The position numbers and the translations under genes were made by a program. A stretch of DNA of 64,000 bases from Cylicocyclus nassatus. Taxonomy: Eukaryota; Nematoda; Chromadorea; Rhabditida; Strongylidae. The stretch spans positions 47,914,162-47,978,161 of the forward strand of contig CATQJL010000223.1 in NCBI GenBank assembly GCA_958299035.1, read 5' to 3'. The notes beneath the pieces were generated by a model that saw only the letters and a program-made list of their open reading frames with translations, made no database searches and was not told the origin of the DNA. Positions 1 through 11,747 of this stretch are shown here, piece by piece; the first letter of the stretch is position 1, and each line of letters opens with the position of its first letter.

Positions 1-603
1 GGATCATTCCACAAGTCTGACTAAAATTTCGATTTCGATAGATAACGTTAAATAGTTGAGTACTCGAAAGATGCGAATAAGAATTGCTTACTCCAGCTCT
101 GGTTTTTGCCTTTTGATCTTATCTTCAAAAGAACTTTTAACTAATTAATTAAAAGTTTGCCTCGTCACGTAATCTGATAGTGCTCGGAATAAGCCAGAAC
201 TGCTCTCGACATTTAAAAGATCGGAGAAGGTATGCGAAATTGAACCACATTTATGTTGAGGCTCAGCTGACCATTTCGATTTTTCTCGGATTATTATTTA
301 TCTTTCTAATAGTGCTTCCACGTAAAGCTGCTGGAGCATACATGGATCGTTTCACATAGAATGCTTAGTATGAAAATTGCAGCATGGCTTTATTTGTATA
401 ATTGCAGCTTCTGTGCATTTCTTGACTGCTGTTTTCTTTTCTTTGTATTGTGTACTCATCCCAAAAATTTTTATAAGTACATGTCTCATACCATGTGGTG
501 TAAACGACTCCGTATGCTCATTATCTCCTCGCTCTCTTTCCATCTTTGCACTCTTCTAGCGTGCATCGCTCACAAAGGATATCTGATTACCCATTTCTTC
601 CAG
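1..603. other. Upstream region of the first CX gene
   Basis: No coding exon is supported here. Open frames that cover the right part are in-frame extensions or shadows of the first CX exon. A promoter cannot be read by eye; if the mRNA is trans-spliced, the true transcription start lies somewhere in or before this stretch and the outron is discarded. Confidence 0.5.
587..603 (+). promoter_or_regulatory. Likely spliced-leader trans-splice acceptor
   Basis: A pyrimidine-rich acceptor (CCCATTTCTTCCAG) ends exactly at the base before the ATG of the CX gene. No matching upstream donor or coding exon is evident. Many nematode mRNAs receive a spliced leader a few bases 5' of the start codon, so this is read as an SL acceptor. 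The second CX gene has the same arrangement, which supports both start choices. Confidence 0.6.
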
Positions 604-3600
604 ATGCGAGCTCGCCGGGCGTGGTTTTTGATCGCAATTATATTCCTCACCCTTTTGCCTCCTCTCGATGGTAGAAGAGGAGGAATTTTGGGTGGCACTC
701 GGGCAAGGGGGTCTTCCGCTGCCCGAATGGGTGGCGGACTTTTCGGTGGAGGATCAGTTCCGATCCGAAGCAGTGGTGGTAATGCGTACCATAGGAACCT
801 TGGAGGAAGTGGGTTGCATAAGAGAATTTCGATCACGATCAACTGTCATCAAATGTATTCTGTCTTCAGTTCACCAGCAACGACCACACCAGACTCACGG
901 TGGGTGGGGCGCCGCCGGTGGCGGATGGGGCCGTCAGCAAGGTAAATTATCAATCGGGAAATAAAACTGCATGATCTTTCCTTTTATTTGATCAATGTCC
1001 TTTCCAGGAGTCGGAGCCGGCGGATGGGGTGGTCGTTCTCATAGTCCAAAGTGAGTCTTTTACATTGTAAGCTCTATATCGTGATGCTGATCACTTAATG
1101 CCCTCAGATTTGCACAGTGGCGGTCCCAGGATTCCCGTCCGGGGGAGGGAGAGGGGGGCGGGGGGTGGGCTGCGAAAATTTTTGGGGGTGCTTCTCAAAA
1201 TTTTTGCGCGTCCCCAACCTCTAAAATCTGGAAAATTTTTGAAAAATTTAAAAATCAATTTAATTGTTAATAATAAACAAGTCACTTGCACATTTTTATA
1301 ACTCACGTAAGTAAATTTCAAAAATTTTGCGATCCATTCTCATTCCCGCCCCCTCCCCCCCCCCCCTCGGTCCGCCACTGGATTTGTAGTAACTTGAAGC
1401 ACTTTTGCTTATAATCAATGTTACGAATTTTCTTGGTATTCCATACATCGTCTAAACATTTCTGATATTCTTAATTTTTATACGCTTAGAAATGTTTGAA
1501 AAGGGTTTTATATAGTTTTACCCCAATATGGTACAACATCGTGCAAATTTCGTATCTCTATGATAGTTTGTCACAGAGCCTATAGACAGATGAATAATCA
1601 CAAGAACAAAATGAAAAACTTTGAACCAGATCTCCGCAACTTATAATGCATTTTTTACCATTGTTGCAAACAATATTGGGTTTGCTCTCGCTTTATACCT
1701 CATACTCTCACAAGGGAAGCTTGTTAGGTCGAAGTGGCCTTTCCAAATGAGATGTATACCATAACTTAAAGCATAAAACGCTGATTCCAAATCTGCCTTC
1801 CTTATCTGCAGAACACTTATGGAAGAGTAGGAGTTGTGAGCGTTTTTTGAATCCAAAAATTGAATTAGCACTTTGGATAAAATGAGTTGCTAGAATCTTA
1901 CTAGCCCTCAAATAATGCAACCAAGTGCGAAATATTTTTTTTATCTTAGAGTATTTTTTGAATAAAGTGCTTTGATGATTATCACTGCTCCATTAAAGAG
2001 CTAGCAAAAGTACTGCGGCTATTTTTGTCGTACTTGCACATTCAACTCTCATAAGCGCTCATAACTCCTCGCTCATGAACGCTCGGCAGATAAGGAAAGC
2101 AGATTTGGAGACAGCATTTTATGTCCTTCTATGGTATACATCCCATCTTAAGAGGCCACTTCGACTAAACATGCATTTCTTGTCAGTATAAACTTCATTT
2201 TACCTCAACTACACAGTAGTCTTGAGAAATTTTTTGTTTATACAGGGTGTCTCAAAAAGATGTGCACACTGTTTGATCATTAATAACTCTCTTGCTTTCA
2301 TTTGCCGAGCTTGAGGTAGATACCATTTTTAGAGTGAGATTCAACTTAGATTTATAGTATGGAGCGAATTATCAGTCGCTTTTCATTACTGTAGGATTAC
2401 GTAGAAACTTCGAGGAGGATTTTAAGCCATCGAAAGTGATTTTTGCCTTAGAACGAAAACCAAACAAGCCAGAAACTCTTGTACTGGTCCAACTAAAGTC
2501 GCTGATTCCAAGTATGAAAATTGCTTCTCAGTATAGGGCTTCTTTTATGAGTTATTTCAGATTTAGGGTAACAACTGCTTTTCCAATGTTCGTCAGAAAT
2601 GTGAATACGCCATCAAGAAAGCTCACAAAACTGGTGGAAAGTTATGCAGTGAAATCAGCACGCCTGAAAACCTTGCTACACTAATTTCAGATTTTGAAAT
2701 TATTTTATCAAAAGGCCTAATTTACAGTGACGATGTGTGCTGAAAGTTTATACCGTAATTGTACAGTAATGAAGAGCGATTGATGATTCGCTCCATAGTG
2801 CGAATCTAAGATGAACCACGCTCTACAAAATGGTATATCAATCTCGGCAAAAGACGTAAAAGCAGGAGAGTTATTAACGACCAAACAGTGTGCACATCTT
2901 TTTGGGACACCCTGTATAATGTTTGTGTCCTTCGTTGCCTCGCTGAACTTTTTTCGAAGATCTATTTGGTTTTGAAGCTTATAACACATTTTGGTTGAGA
3001 AAAACCTCATTGCTTTTTATCTAGTGGTTTTCTTGCAAAAAAGGTGCTCTTTGGGATATTGACGGACAAATTACACTAAGAGTAACTCATTAGCCTAAGC
3101 TACGTTTCACTCGAGCTAGTGCGGGAGATGATTAGTCATCCCGATTTGGAAGAAACGCCTATTCTCGATTCGTGATTGAATGTCCAGTTAATTTTTAAAA
3201 AGAGACATGAAAGGCATCGTTGTACAGCAGAAGGCTGAAAATGGATGTATTAAATTCTGATTTCAGTGGGTTTTAGTCTCGTGAATCAGCTTTGCTTATT
3301 ATTTACTTATCTATATTGCTTCACGCCTTTAGTTAGAAGCATTTGACCCATAATTCTCTGAAATGCTTTGAGGTCTGGACTTGGTAGCATCCTCGGTGTT
3401 GGTGGTGGGCTCGGCGGCGGTCTTGGTCGCAATAGGTCTAAAATATTCATTATATTTATGTACTAACAAACTGTTCCGTCCCAGTGCGATATACTATCAA
3501 GGAGTGCTATAGAAATATAGAATTGAATGTACAGTCTACATTAACGCTTCTACTTTGGTAGTTTTAAGATTCTCCTCCCACGGTATCGGATCGCGTTCTC

Positions 3601-4931
3601 GCTCGAACACATTTAAGAACATGATCGTCGGTGCTGCTGCTGGATACCTTACCTACCAAGCAGGACGAGCCATCATCCGGTCAATGGCGGGACCTATGAT
3701 GTAAGAAAATTGCTGAGCTTTCTTGTAGCATACTCTGGATAATACGATTGATTGTTGATGCTTCGCATTCCAGGTGGAACAATCGTCCTTATTACTGGGG
3801 AGCAAACTATTATCGTCCAACAAGAGGGCACGAAAATATGTGCAGGATGCCGATTGATCCCAGCGACCCTCAATTTGGCAACATCTATCAACCGGTATGT
3901 TGATAATTTCCAAAACAAGAACAGTAACAGCCGATGGTGGATCGCGAATATAATATCGGTGCAAATTCTATTATGCGATCACTCGAGCTTACGTCTGATT
4001 TGCATTCTGTCTTTCACGTAAAAGCTACCCAAAGAATATCGTTTTTGGTGTCAGACAATGTGAAAAGCGCTCTGAAGAGTAGGTTCCCAGAGAGCTCTTT
4101 CCGAATTTTTTGAACAGAAATCAAAATCGTTTTCGCAAAATTACTCAAAAATTAATTTGATACGCTTTTCAAAATTGCGGTGCGCATACAGTAGGTGGAT
4201 CAGAATTTCAAACTTGCTAACAGTTTGTTCCTCATACTGATTGACTATGATATTCGTTCGATAGAGATTTCTTGCAAAGCTGCGTTTGATAGATGCTACT
4301 ACTACCCCTCCCCCCCCCCCCTTGATGGAAAGACTTTCCTTTTCGCAAAAATGCTATTATAATCGTGAATGCATGATGAAGAAATTCGGTTGGCCAAATT
4401 TTTTTAGCAAGCTCGATGTGTTTGCCCATCTAGCGTATACCCACCGTAACCCTAAAGAATGGTACTGTATGAGATTAATATGACATTATCTTGAATAATT
4501 GCTTTTCTTAGCGAAATTCACGGGCGAGTTAACCTTGTAAGATAGTACCGATGATAGAAATTTTGATCCTAACATACTACCCGCCTTAACCAAATAACTG
4601 CTCTGTTGATCGTTATAAAATAGGTATAACGCGATTAGCGCACAAATTATTATAACTGCTGTAGGCAGTATTTGCTTGAGCTGGGTCAACTGTGGCATAG
4701 CACCATTTTTTCGACATCGGATCATGAAGTGAAACAAATACAACATTCTAACTAGTGCCTTTTCAGGACGGAGTTACTCGTCCACGTGAAATCGTCTGGG
4801 GCTGTGGATACTACGAGTACTGCTGCGGCTACGAGTGCTGCCGGGGTGGCGGTGCCGGCGCGATCGGTTACGGTGCCTCCGTGGGGTGGGCGTTTGCCAT
4901 TGCCTATATAGCTCGAGCTTACCTCGTCTGA
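604..4931 (+). CDS. CX-module secreted or membrane protein, seven exons
   Basis: Predicted exons are 604-778, 870-941, 1008-1050, 3373-3435, 3569-3700, 3774-3894 and 4767-4931. All junctions are GT-AG and phases join without a stop, giving 256 residues. Residues 1-22 form a signal peptide (MRARRAWFLIAIIFLTLLPP). A Gly/Arg/Trp-rich low-complexity segment follows to about residue 117, then FSSHG...GAAAGYLTYQAGRAII. The CX module begins at RPYYW and contains MCRM, IDPSDPQFG, TRPREI and GCGYYEYCCGYECC: six cysteines, as in the nematode CX family (Pfam CX, function unknown). A Gly/Ala-rich hydrophobic tail ends in IARAYLV and may anchor the protein. An alternative first donor at 671 also keeps frame but would remove the GGR segment shared with the paralogue. 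Intron 3 (2.3 kb) holds three transposons. Function is unknown; a surface or extracellular role is inferred. Confidence 0.85.
1115..1380. mobile_element. hAT-like MITE, CAGTGGCGG termini, in intron 3 of CX gene
   Basis: The element begins CAGTGGCGGTCCC and ends with the inverse, GGTCCGCCACTG. It is flanked by an 8-bp near-duplication, GATTTGCA on the left and GATTTGTA on the right. An 8-bp duplication with CAGTGGCG-type termini is typical of hAT transposons. The interior is a G-rich to C-rich foldback with a 12-base C run (1355-1366) and no transposase. Confidence 0.8.
1710..2183. repeat. CTWACAAGGG foldback element, copy 1
   Basis: Two inverted arms of roughly 130 bases flank a spacer. The outer end reads ACAAGGGAAGC and the arm contains GGTCGAAGTGGCC and TGAGATGTATACCATA, mirrored near 2130-2170. 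Related copies lie at 21600, 28498 and 36716. Open frames here are artefacts of the repeat. The superfamily is not identified. Confidence 0.75.
2243..2914. mobile_element. CAGGGTGTC foldback MITE, copy 1
   Basis: Termini are CAGGGTGTCTCAAAAAGATG and its near-perfect inverse, with TA on both sides. TA target duplication points to the Tc1/mariner superfamily. Arms pair over most of the 672 bases. There is no transposase. Copies with the same ends lie at 7266 and 33948. Confidence 0.85.
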
Positions 4932-7265
4932 TAGTTCTGGCAGGACTCACATCGAGAGTGACGGTTTGCGGTGCAAAGCGAAACGTGTATATTGTTGTAT
5001 TTAACAGCGTTTTTTGGCTAATTTTCTAGCCAAAGCTGGTTTGATCCCAACCTAAGCCTTTGCTTTTTCGCACGAATAGCGAAGATAACTCGTGCGCCGA
5101 AAAGTTCCGGCTAACGTTCACCTCTTGCTTTGATCTTTACCTTAGCACGTTCTTTCCTTTTCGAGCATTCAAGGGTTACTGTATCCTTCTCATCTTATCT
5201 TTGTTCCCCATCCGGTTGAAGAACGAGATCCTTGAATGCAATCCGATTTGTGAGTCATTATACTTTGCTCAAGTTATGTTCATTTCGTTTTCATCAGTTC
5301 CCAACTCGTTAATGCTTGTGTGTATGATCATCTAATCATTTTGTTTTACTCATTCTTTATTCAAAGTTGTTTTTCAGACATTGACGAAATTGTCGTTTGC
5401 TTTCTGAAGAGAAGTTTAATGAATCTGCCAAGTTTTTGAAAACTTCAATCACTGTATTCATTCATGTGAATCTGAAACCTTTTCACCTCTAAAGTAATGC
5501 ATTAAAGATTACCTAAAAGTCAATTCTAAGGGTTACAACTCGCAGAATACAAATTCCAGTATATGCCTGCCTTCATCCATACGTACACGATTATGCAATG
5601 TTTCGTTTTTGACACAATTTGGACGTCTACCACACAGAGATGTTCGAATGATTTATCTGAATGTCTAAAAATTCGAAAAAAAATCATTCAAGTATCTGTT
5701 TAAGACTTAAAGCCCTACCTACGGTGAGTGATTTACTTGACATGACTGACTTATTTGGTGCGCTCGCTTTGAACAAAATTATCCCCACGTATTGAGATCT
5801 CAAACTAGATAACAGAGATAGCAGATCTCAAACTCGGGTAATCAAATCTTATCAGCAAACATAAAAATCGTATAATCACATCAACGAGTATTTATATGTA
5901 AATACTGAGTTTATATGAGAGTAAGGGTATTAAATGTAGATGAGTAGTATAAATGAGTCGCGAATAGAGTCTGAAATTTTCTTGAGTAAAACACCGATGA
6001 TTGAATAAGTGAGGTATAGGAGGTTGAATGGTAAAATACTAGAGATTTAAGAAGCTGAAATGAATCAGATGTGGAGCTTCGGGATAATTCTCTGCCTCAA
6101 AGATAAAAGTTCTTATGCAACAGTTAGAATCAGCGCGAAGTGCTCTTTTTATCGGAGCTTGAGAAATCAATCACATCTACTGAAATTAAAAAACAAGCAT
6201 GCACTTGTAGGAGTTGAATAATAAAGTGCAAGATTTGTAATTAGCAAAGCATGTTAGCCGATTAACTATGAACATTTTACAAAATCATGATTTACACAAT
6301 TTTTGATTTGATGTATAATCGTAATTCACGACAATCTGTATACATGAATCGATGCCTATGAATTTTCATACCTAAACCACGTTCATCTATTACTATTCTA
6401 CTGCCATTATTGATTTTTCCACGCTTGCCGTAAATAATAAAAAATAAACAATAACAATAAACAACTGGTTTAAAGTTCAAAAAGCTGTTTAATATCAACT
6501 GAATCGTAGATTGCCGGATTGGGGCGTTCCAGGCCTGAGTTGTAGGAGCAGTCGCCGCTCTTGGATGACAATGAGGTTCTTGCCTCCTGGCGACTTCAGC
6601 TCGCATTCTCAGGTAGATGGCAACGAACCCTGACATGCTTTAGCTGGGCTAACTCGTAAGTCAGACCTTCTTGCTGCACCTCAGGGGCAGACTCGCTACA
6701 TTCAGACAGCAGACAATGAGGGGAGTAAATAATAGTACCTTAACATTGACTCGATGTCGTATGTCTTGGGTGTGTGGGTGAATTGAATTCAGTGCCTCCA
6801 ACGTAAAAGTATACACAAAGATTTTGGTAACAGTGTTAGCAGTAGCAAACCAGTTCAATAGAATGCCAAGTCTACATTTATTATCGAGGAGAATGTTCGT
6901 GATACAAGCACTAGTAAATCCACATAGATCTTGTCGCACTTTTCCATCTAATGCAACCAAACAAGGAACTTTTTTCATGGAGAAAGCAAAAGTTGTGGGC
7001 ATCAATTAGATCAAGGTTTTGAGGGAATGCTACAGACATTTGACATCTGACTAATGCGTGCTGGACAACTTATTCTTGGGTTGGCTTAAAATCGAACACG
7101 AATACAATTTGAATGACACCCTCAACAAAAGATTTGAACTATTAGCTTTTTCAATAATGTTTCGAATGACAGAATTTCTCCACAACTTAAGCCAGAGTGT
7201 ATATAATAGAATATACGGTAGAAGATTAACTTACTGGTGTCCTTCTTTGATGATAACAAGAAATA
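4932..7265. other. Intergenic, no supported gene
   Basis: AT-rich sequence downstream of the first CX gene. It would include the gene's 3' UTR, but no clear AATAAA signal stands out close to the stop. Short open frames at 6292-6636 and 6661-7005 on the reverse strand show no recognisable domain, and lengths like this occur by chance in DNA of this composition. Confidence 0.5.
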
Positions 7266-7945
7266 CAGGGTGTCCCAAAAAAATGTATCGAACGTTTGAT
7301 CGTTAATATCTCTCTTCCCAAGAAGTCTTTTGCCTTGTTTCAGGCACCAATCTGTGGAGCTGGCTTCAACTTAGGTTTGCATTATAAAACGAATCACTCA
7401 TTTCTCTTCATTACTGTAGGATTACGGTAGAAACTTCAAAGAGGGTTTTAAGCAATGAAACGCCAAATTTTGCCTCAGAAAGGAAACAAAACAGCCTGGA
7501 AGCTTTTACACTAGGCTAATTAGAGTTGCTTGTCATAACTGTAAAGTTCCCAACTTATTATGATGTTTCATTAAAGAGTTATCCCAGGTAGGAGGTAGCG
7601 GCCACTTTTTCAATGTTCCTAAAAAGTGCAGTTACACCGTTTAGAAAGCTTCGTAATCTTGTGAATAGTTGAGTATTGAACTCAGCGTCCATAAAAACCC
7701 TATTACACAAGTTTCCACAATTTTCTGAAAAATTTTGAAACGGCAGCTTTTTCCACATTGACACCATATGTTTCAAGTTTCTACCGTAATCCTACAGTAA
7801 TGAAGAGAGATGGGTGATTCGTTTTATAATGCAAATCTAAGTTGAAGCCAGCCTTACAAAACGGTACCTTAAACAAGGCAAAAGACTTCTTGGGAAGAGA
7901 GATATTAACGATCAAACGTTCGATACATTTTTTTGGGACACCCTG
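7266..7945. mobile_element. CAGGGTGTC foldback MITE, copy 2
   Basis: Begins CAGGGTGTCCCAAAAAAATG, ends with the inverse, and is flanked by TA. The subterminal sequence differs from copies 1 and 3 (GTATCGAACGTTTGATCG instead of GTGCACACTGTTTGATC), so it is a distinct subfamily using the same ends. Arms include a mirrored block around GGATTACGGTAGAAACTTC. Confidence 0.85.
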
Positions 7946-9259
7946 TATATTCAAGGAGGCCTGACGGGATGTGTTTGATATGTTCTCAGGTTGTGATATA
8001 TTGTAAACAAACCAGCGTTTAGTCTGCTCTCGGCCAAGTTGTAGGCGTTCTTCCCGATTTGCAAAAATGCAACTAGAGTTCTCTAACGATACGACGAGCA
8101 AGTTTATAGTAGGGTACGTACATAAGTAATGCAGCTTTTGTAACTTCTGTCTTTTTGAAGGTAGCGCATTTATTTTCTGGCAGATAAGGATTATGATGTA
8201 AACTGCAAGTGCAGACATTTGTGCCGAATTTTTCCAGCTTTAAAGGTTACGGTACGTTTATCGTACCATGGGAAATATCTTAGATTGCGTCAGATTTTGC
8301 TGAAATTTGACCTATAGGGGTTGTTCGACATGCTGAAAAAATGAGACCCGCTCGCATGAAAAGGCTTTTTCATAAGGTCAAAAAATGAAATTCATCTTAG
8401 CGACAGTTGAATATGATATTGTTCACTGTACTGGGTTAACCCACTGTGCAAGGTTTTAGCCAATTCTGAGGTTTGCAACTTAGTTATTAACAGACCCGAT
8501 TTGACGCGTTTGACTTATTTTATCTCAAGGTGCTTTTTCTTGATTTGTCTCTGAATCTCACTTTTTTTCACTGATTCTAATTTATCAATTTCTAACTACA
8601 TGCTGCCTATAACCTTTATGATATGTTTGATTCAGGTTTTGTACGGCTTCGTGCTTGCTGAAAATCGTGAAACCTCAATTTTCAACAGTTTCCCAGAATT
8701 CTTAAATTTCTTCTAGTAATTATCAAAATTCAAACGGTTTGCGCGTACTTGCAGCATACGTCACATTCTACATGATGCCAAAGAATGAGAGTACCACATC
8801 GAAAAAGAAAAAAGTTGTGGGAGAAGTTGCAAAACTTATGTGCCAACCTAATATTAGAATGTCTAAAACAGATGAGTTGCCTACTAGGCACATCAGTTAT
8901 CGATTGAAAACGCAGTTGGAGACCAAAGACGTAGCCTATAGCACAAATCTTGGTTCGTTTTGACATACTGAAAAGCGACTTTTCGTGACAATGATGACGT
9001 GTAAGATACATAATGTCAACCATTCCTCAGCTAAATGGACAGATTGACACTTTGAAGCATAGGTGCGATAGGGGAAGCCGGGCTCTCCCCAGGTGAAGGG
9101 GGTCTCGGCTGTTTCCGACCCTCCAGGTGAAGGGGGTATGTGAGCCTGGGGGGGGGGAGGGAGAGAGAAAAGGTAAAAAAGCGTGGTATGAAGTGTTCTA
9201 ATTTGTACCTTATTTAGGTACAAATTGAAAATTTTCTTCTAGAATAAAAAAAAATAATA
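7946..9259. other. Intergenic, no supported gene
   Basis: No recognised gene. Overlapping frames at 8730-9023 on both strands lack a recognisable motif. At 9090-9136 the 13-mer AGGTGAAGGGGGT occurs twice; the same word recurs near 13853. A 10-base G run lies at 9148-9157. Confidence 0.45.
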
Positions 9260-9962
9260 TTAGGTTGAACCGGAAGTTCTTTCGCACCAAATCCAAAAAT
9301 TCATAATTTCTGAATTTTCCAACTGATTGGACCGCTCTTATTTTAATATGAAAGAGTAGGTCATGCTCTTTATAAAAACCATCAACTGCTTACTGATGAT
9401 CATCTATTGCACAGATAGGAGCGGTAGAAGAAAATTGGTCAAAAATTGAATTTTTTGTGTAGGGTCATAAAAAATCGGAAACTTGCAACAAAAATCGGAG
9501 CAGTTAGTATTGTAGGTTTTTTTCACCAGCTTTCTAACTGTGCAAAGTTTGCGCCGATTGAACGTCTCTATGAAAAGTTACGATTTTCGAGCAAGCAATA
9601 CAAAAAGATGATTTTGGTTTATTTTGGCATTTTTCAGGGAAATTGTAACTTTTCATAGAAACGCTCAATCGGCACAAACTTTGCACTGTTAGAAAGAACT
9701 GGCGAAAGAACTTACAATACCGACTGCTCCGATTTTTGTTGCAAGTTTTCGATTTTTTATGACCCTACACAGAAAATTCGAATTGATTAACTTTCTTCTA
9801 CAGCTCCTATCTACGCAACAGATCATTAGCAAGCATCTAAGAAGTCGTTACAAAGAGCACGACTTACTCTTTCAAAAAAAATAAGAGCGTTCCAATAGGC
9901 TAAAAAATTTAGAAGTTATGAATTTTTGAATTTGGTGCGAAAGAACTTTCGGTTCAACCTAA
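9260..9962. mobile_element. TTAGGTTGAACC foldback MITE, copy 1
   Basis: A near-complete palindrome of 703 bases with termini TTAGGTTGAACCGGAAGTTC and the inverse, flanked by TA. The centre lies near 9611, around the GTAACTTTTCATAGAAACG turn. The terminal TTAGGTTG resembles mariner ends; TA duplication supports Tc1/mariner mobilisation. No coding capacity. Confidence 0.88.
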
Positions 9963-10366
9963 TAAATTTGAAAAAATTGACTTTATGAAGATCTGTGCTC
10001 CTATTTCATTGCATCGACAAAAAACGAAAGCAATAAGGTATCCCAAAAGATGTACAAGTTAGGAACAACTTACAATTCCTGCACGTCATCATCAACAATA
10101 TCACTATCGCTAACGTAAGAGACAACAAATTCGCTGCCTGAAAGATCTTCTTCTTCTGTCAAAAGATCATCGGAGTAGAAGTAGAATTGCGTCAAAAAGC
10201 GCCCCGAGTCGAAAATGGATTTTAAACGTTTTTCTCCTTCTAAGCGCTTTTGTGTTTTTTTCCTGGCCCTCTGGTAGCACCAGGAAGTCAGCAGGTAGCT
10301 GACCAGTTTCTTCATACCATCTTTTAGGATATTTCAAAAAGTCATACGATGGCAGCCTGTCTGGAC

Positions 10367-11272
10367 GGGTGAGGGAACTTACATACACCATAAGATTTCC
10401 GTCGCCTAGTTAGCGGAGTTCATGAGAGGTCATGAACTGGAAGCAACGCTAATTTGCACTCAATTAGCACCGAAGATGAGCTGATCTGCTCACGATAACT
10501 CCGTCATCATCCTGCAGCCTATGAAACCGGAATTTCTTTTAAATTTGAATTCAAAGTTCAGTAAGAAAAAGAGAAAAGTAAAATGAGTCCAATTAGGGCA
10601 AAAACTTGTATTTATGGGTATTCTATCACGCTGCTTCCGAATATGTTAATCGTTTTGCTTGAAATCTAGGATTTTTTTCTTTTTTTGAATTGAAACTTGT
10701 TTTCACATATAAAAATTTCAAAAATCCTATGTAAGGGTTTTCTGACATGCTGTTTCCGAAGAAGCTGATGGTTTTGCTTGAAACCTCAATATCTTGCAAT
10801 GTATCTGCTTAGCAGTAAATGACTAATTAGCAGTGTTTCGAATGTAACGTGTACTCCTTTACAGTTTATTTATTCAAGCAAAACCATCAGCTTCTTCGGA
10901 AACAGCTTGTCAGAAAACCCTTACATAGAACTTTTGAATTTTTTATATGTGAAAACAAGTTTCAATTCAAAAAAGAAAAAAGTCCTAGGTTTCAAGTAAA
11001 ACGATTAACATATTCGGGATCAGCGTGATAGAATACCCGAATACAAGTTTTTGCCCTAATTGGACTGATTTAACTACTGAACTTTAAATTCAAATTTCAA
11101 AGAAATTCCGGTTTCATAGGCTGCAGGATGATGACGGAGTTACCGTGAGCAGAATCAGCTCATCTTTTGTGCAAACTGAGGGCAAATTAGCGTTGCTGCC
11201 AGTTCATGACCTCTTATGAACTCCGCTAACTAGGCAGCGGCAACCTTATGGTGTATGTAAGTTCCGTTCCCC
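10367..11272. repeat. Long foldback element of about 0.9 kb
   Basis: Arms of roughly 430 bases mirror each other about a centre near 10826. The outer arm reads GGAACTTACATACACCATAAG on the left and its inverse near 11250. Further in, the mirrored words include GCAGCCTATGAAACCGGAAT and AAAACCATCAGCTTCTTCGG. Terminal bases blur into flanking sequence and I could not define a clean target duplication. No transposase. Confidence 0.8.
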
Positions 11273-11300
11273 GTCTGGACCACTTATAGCAATTCCTTAA

Positions 11301-11747
11301 AGGCAGTACATCGGCAGAATGAGATCCGTGACAAAACAAAGTCACAGCCCAGGAGCCCCCATATGGAACCTATTGGCCAAAGTCCGATCTTTCTCTGCCA
11401 CTTCTAACCCCCGAAATTTCCAAGCGAAAGCAGCGCTCATCTCCTGTCCTCTCCGAACCCGCCCACCCCATGGGCGAGTGAATTCCGCGGTCAGAGCGCC
11501 AGCCGCAATGCTATAAGCATGAGGTCCCGCAACGACTCTGCGTCTTCGCCATGACGGGCTTCGTGTTCACTCGTCCATGGGGTGGGCGGGTTCGGAGAGG
11601 ACAGGAGATGAACGCTGCTTTCGCTTTGAAATTTCGGGGGTTAGAAATGGCAGAGAAAGATCGGACTTTGGCCAATAGATTCCATATGGGGGCTCCTACC
11701 CTGTGACCTTGTTTTGTCACGGGTCTCATTCTGCCGATGTACTGCCT
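11301..11747. mobile_element. TTAA-target foldback MITE, AGGCAGTACATCGGC ends
   Basis: The element begins AGGCAGTACATCGGCAGAAT and ends with the inverse, flanked on both sides by TTAA. Arms of about 200 bases are nearly identical and GC-richer than the surroundings. TTAA duplication is known for piggyBac-type and some other DNA transposons; C. elegans also has palindromic families with TTAA/TTTAAA ends. The open frames at 11319 and 11511 are mirror images of one arm. Confidence 0.82.

Noticed and set aside
604..670. Shorter first exon of the first CX gene with donor at 671
   Set aside because: It keeps frame, but it would drop the GRRGG...RARGSS segment that resembles the paralogue's RRGGGGFRGSSRAR, so the donor at 779 is preferred.
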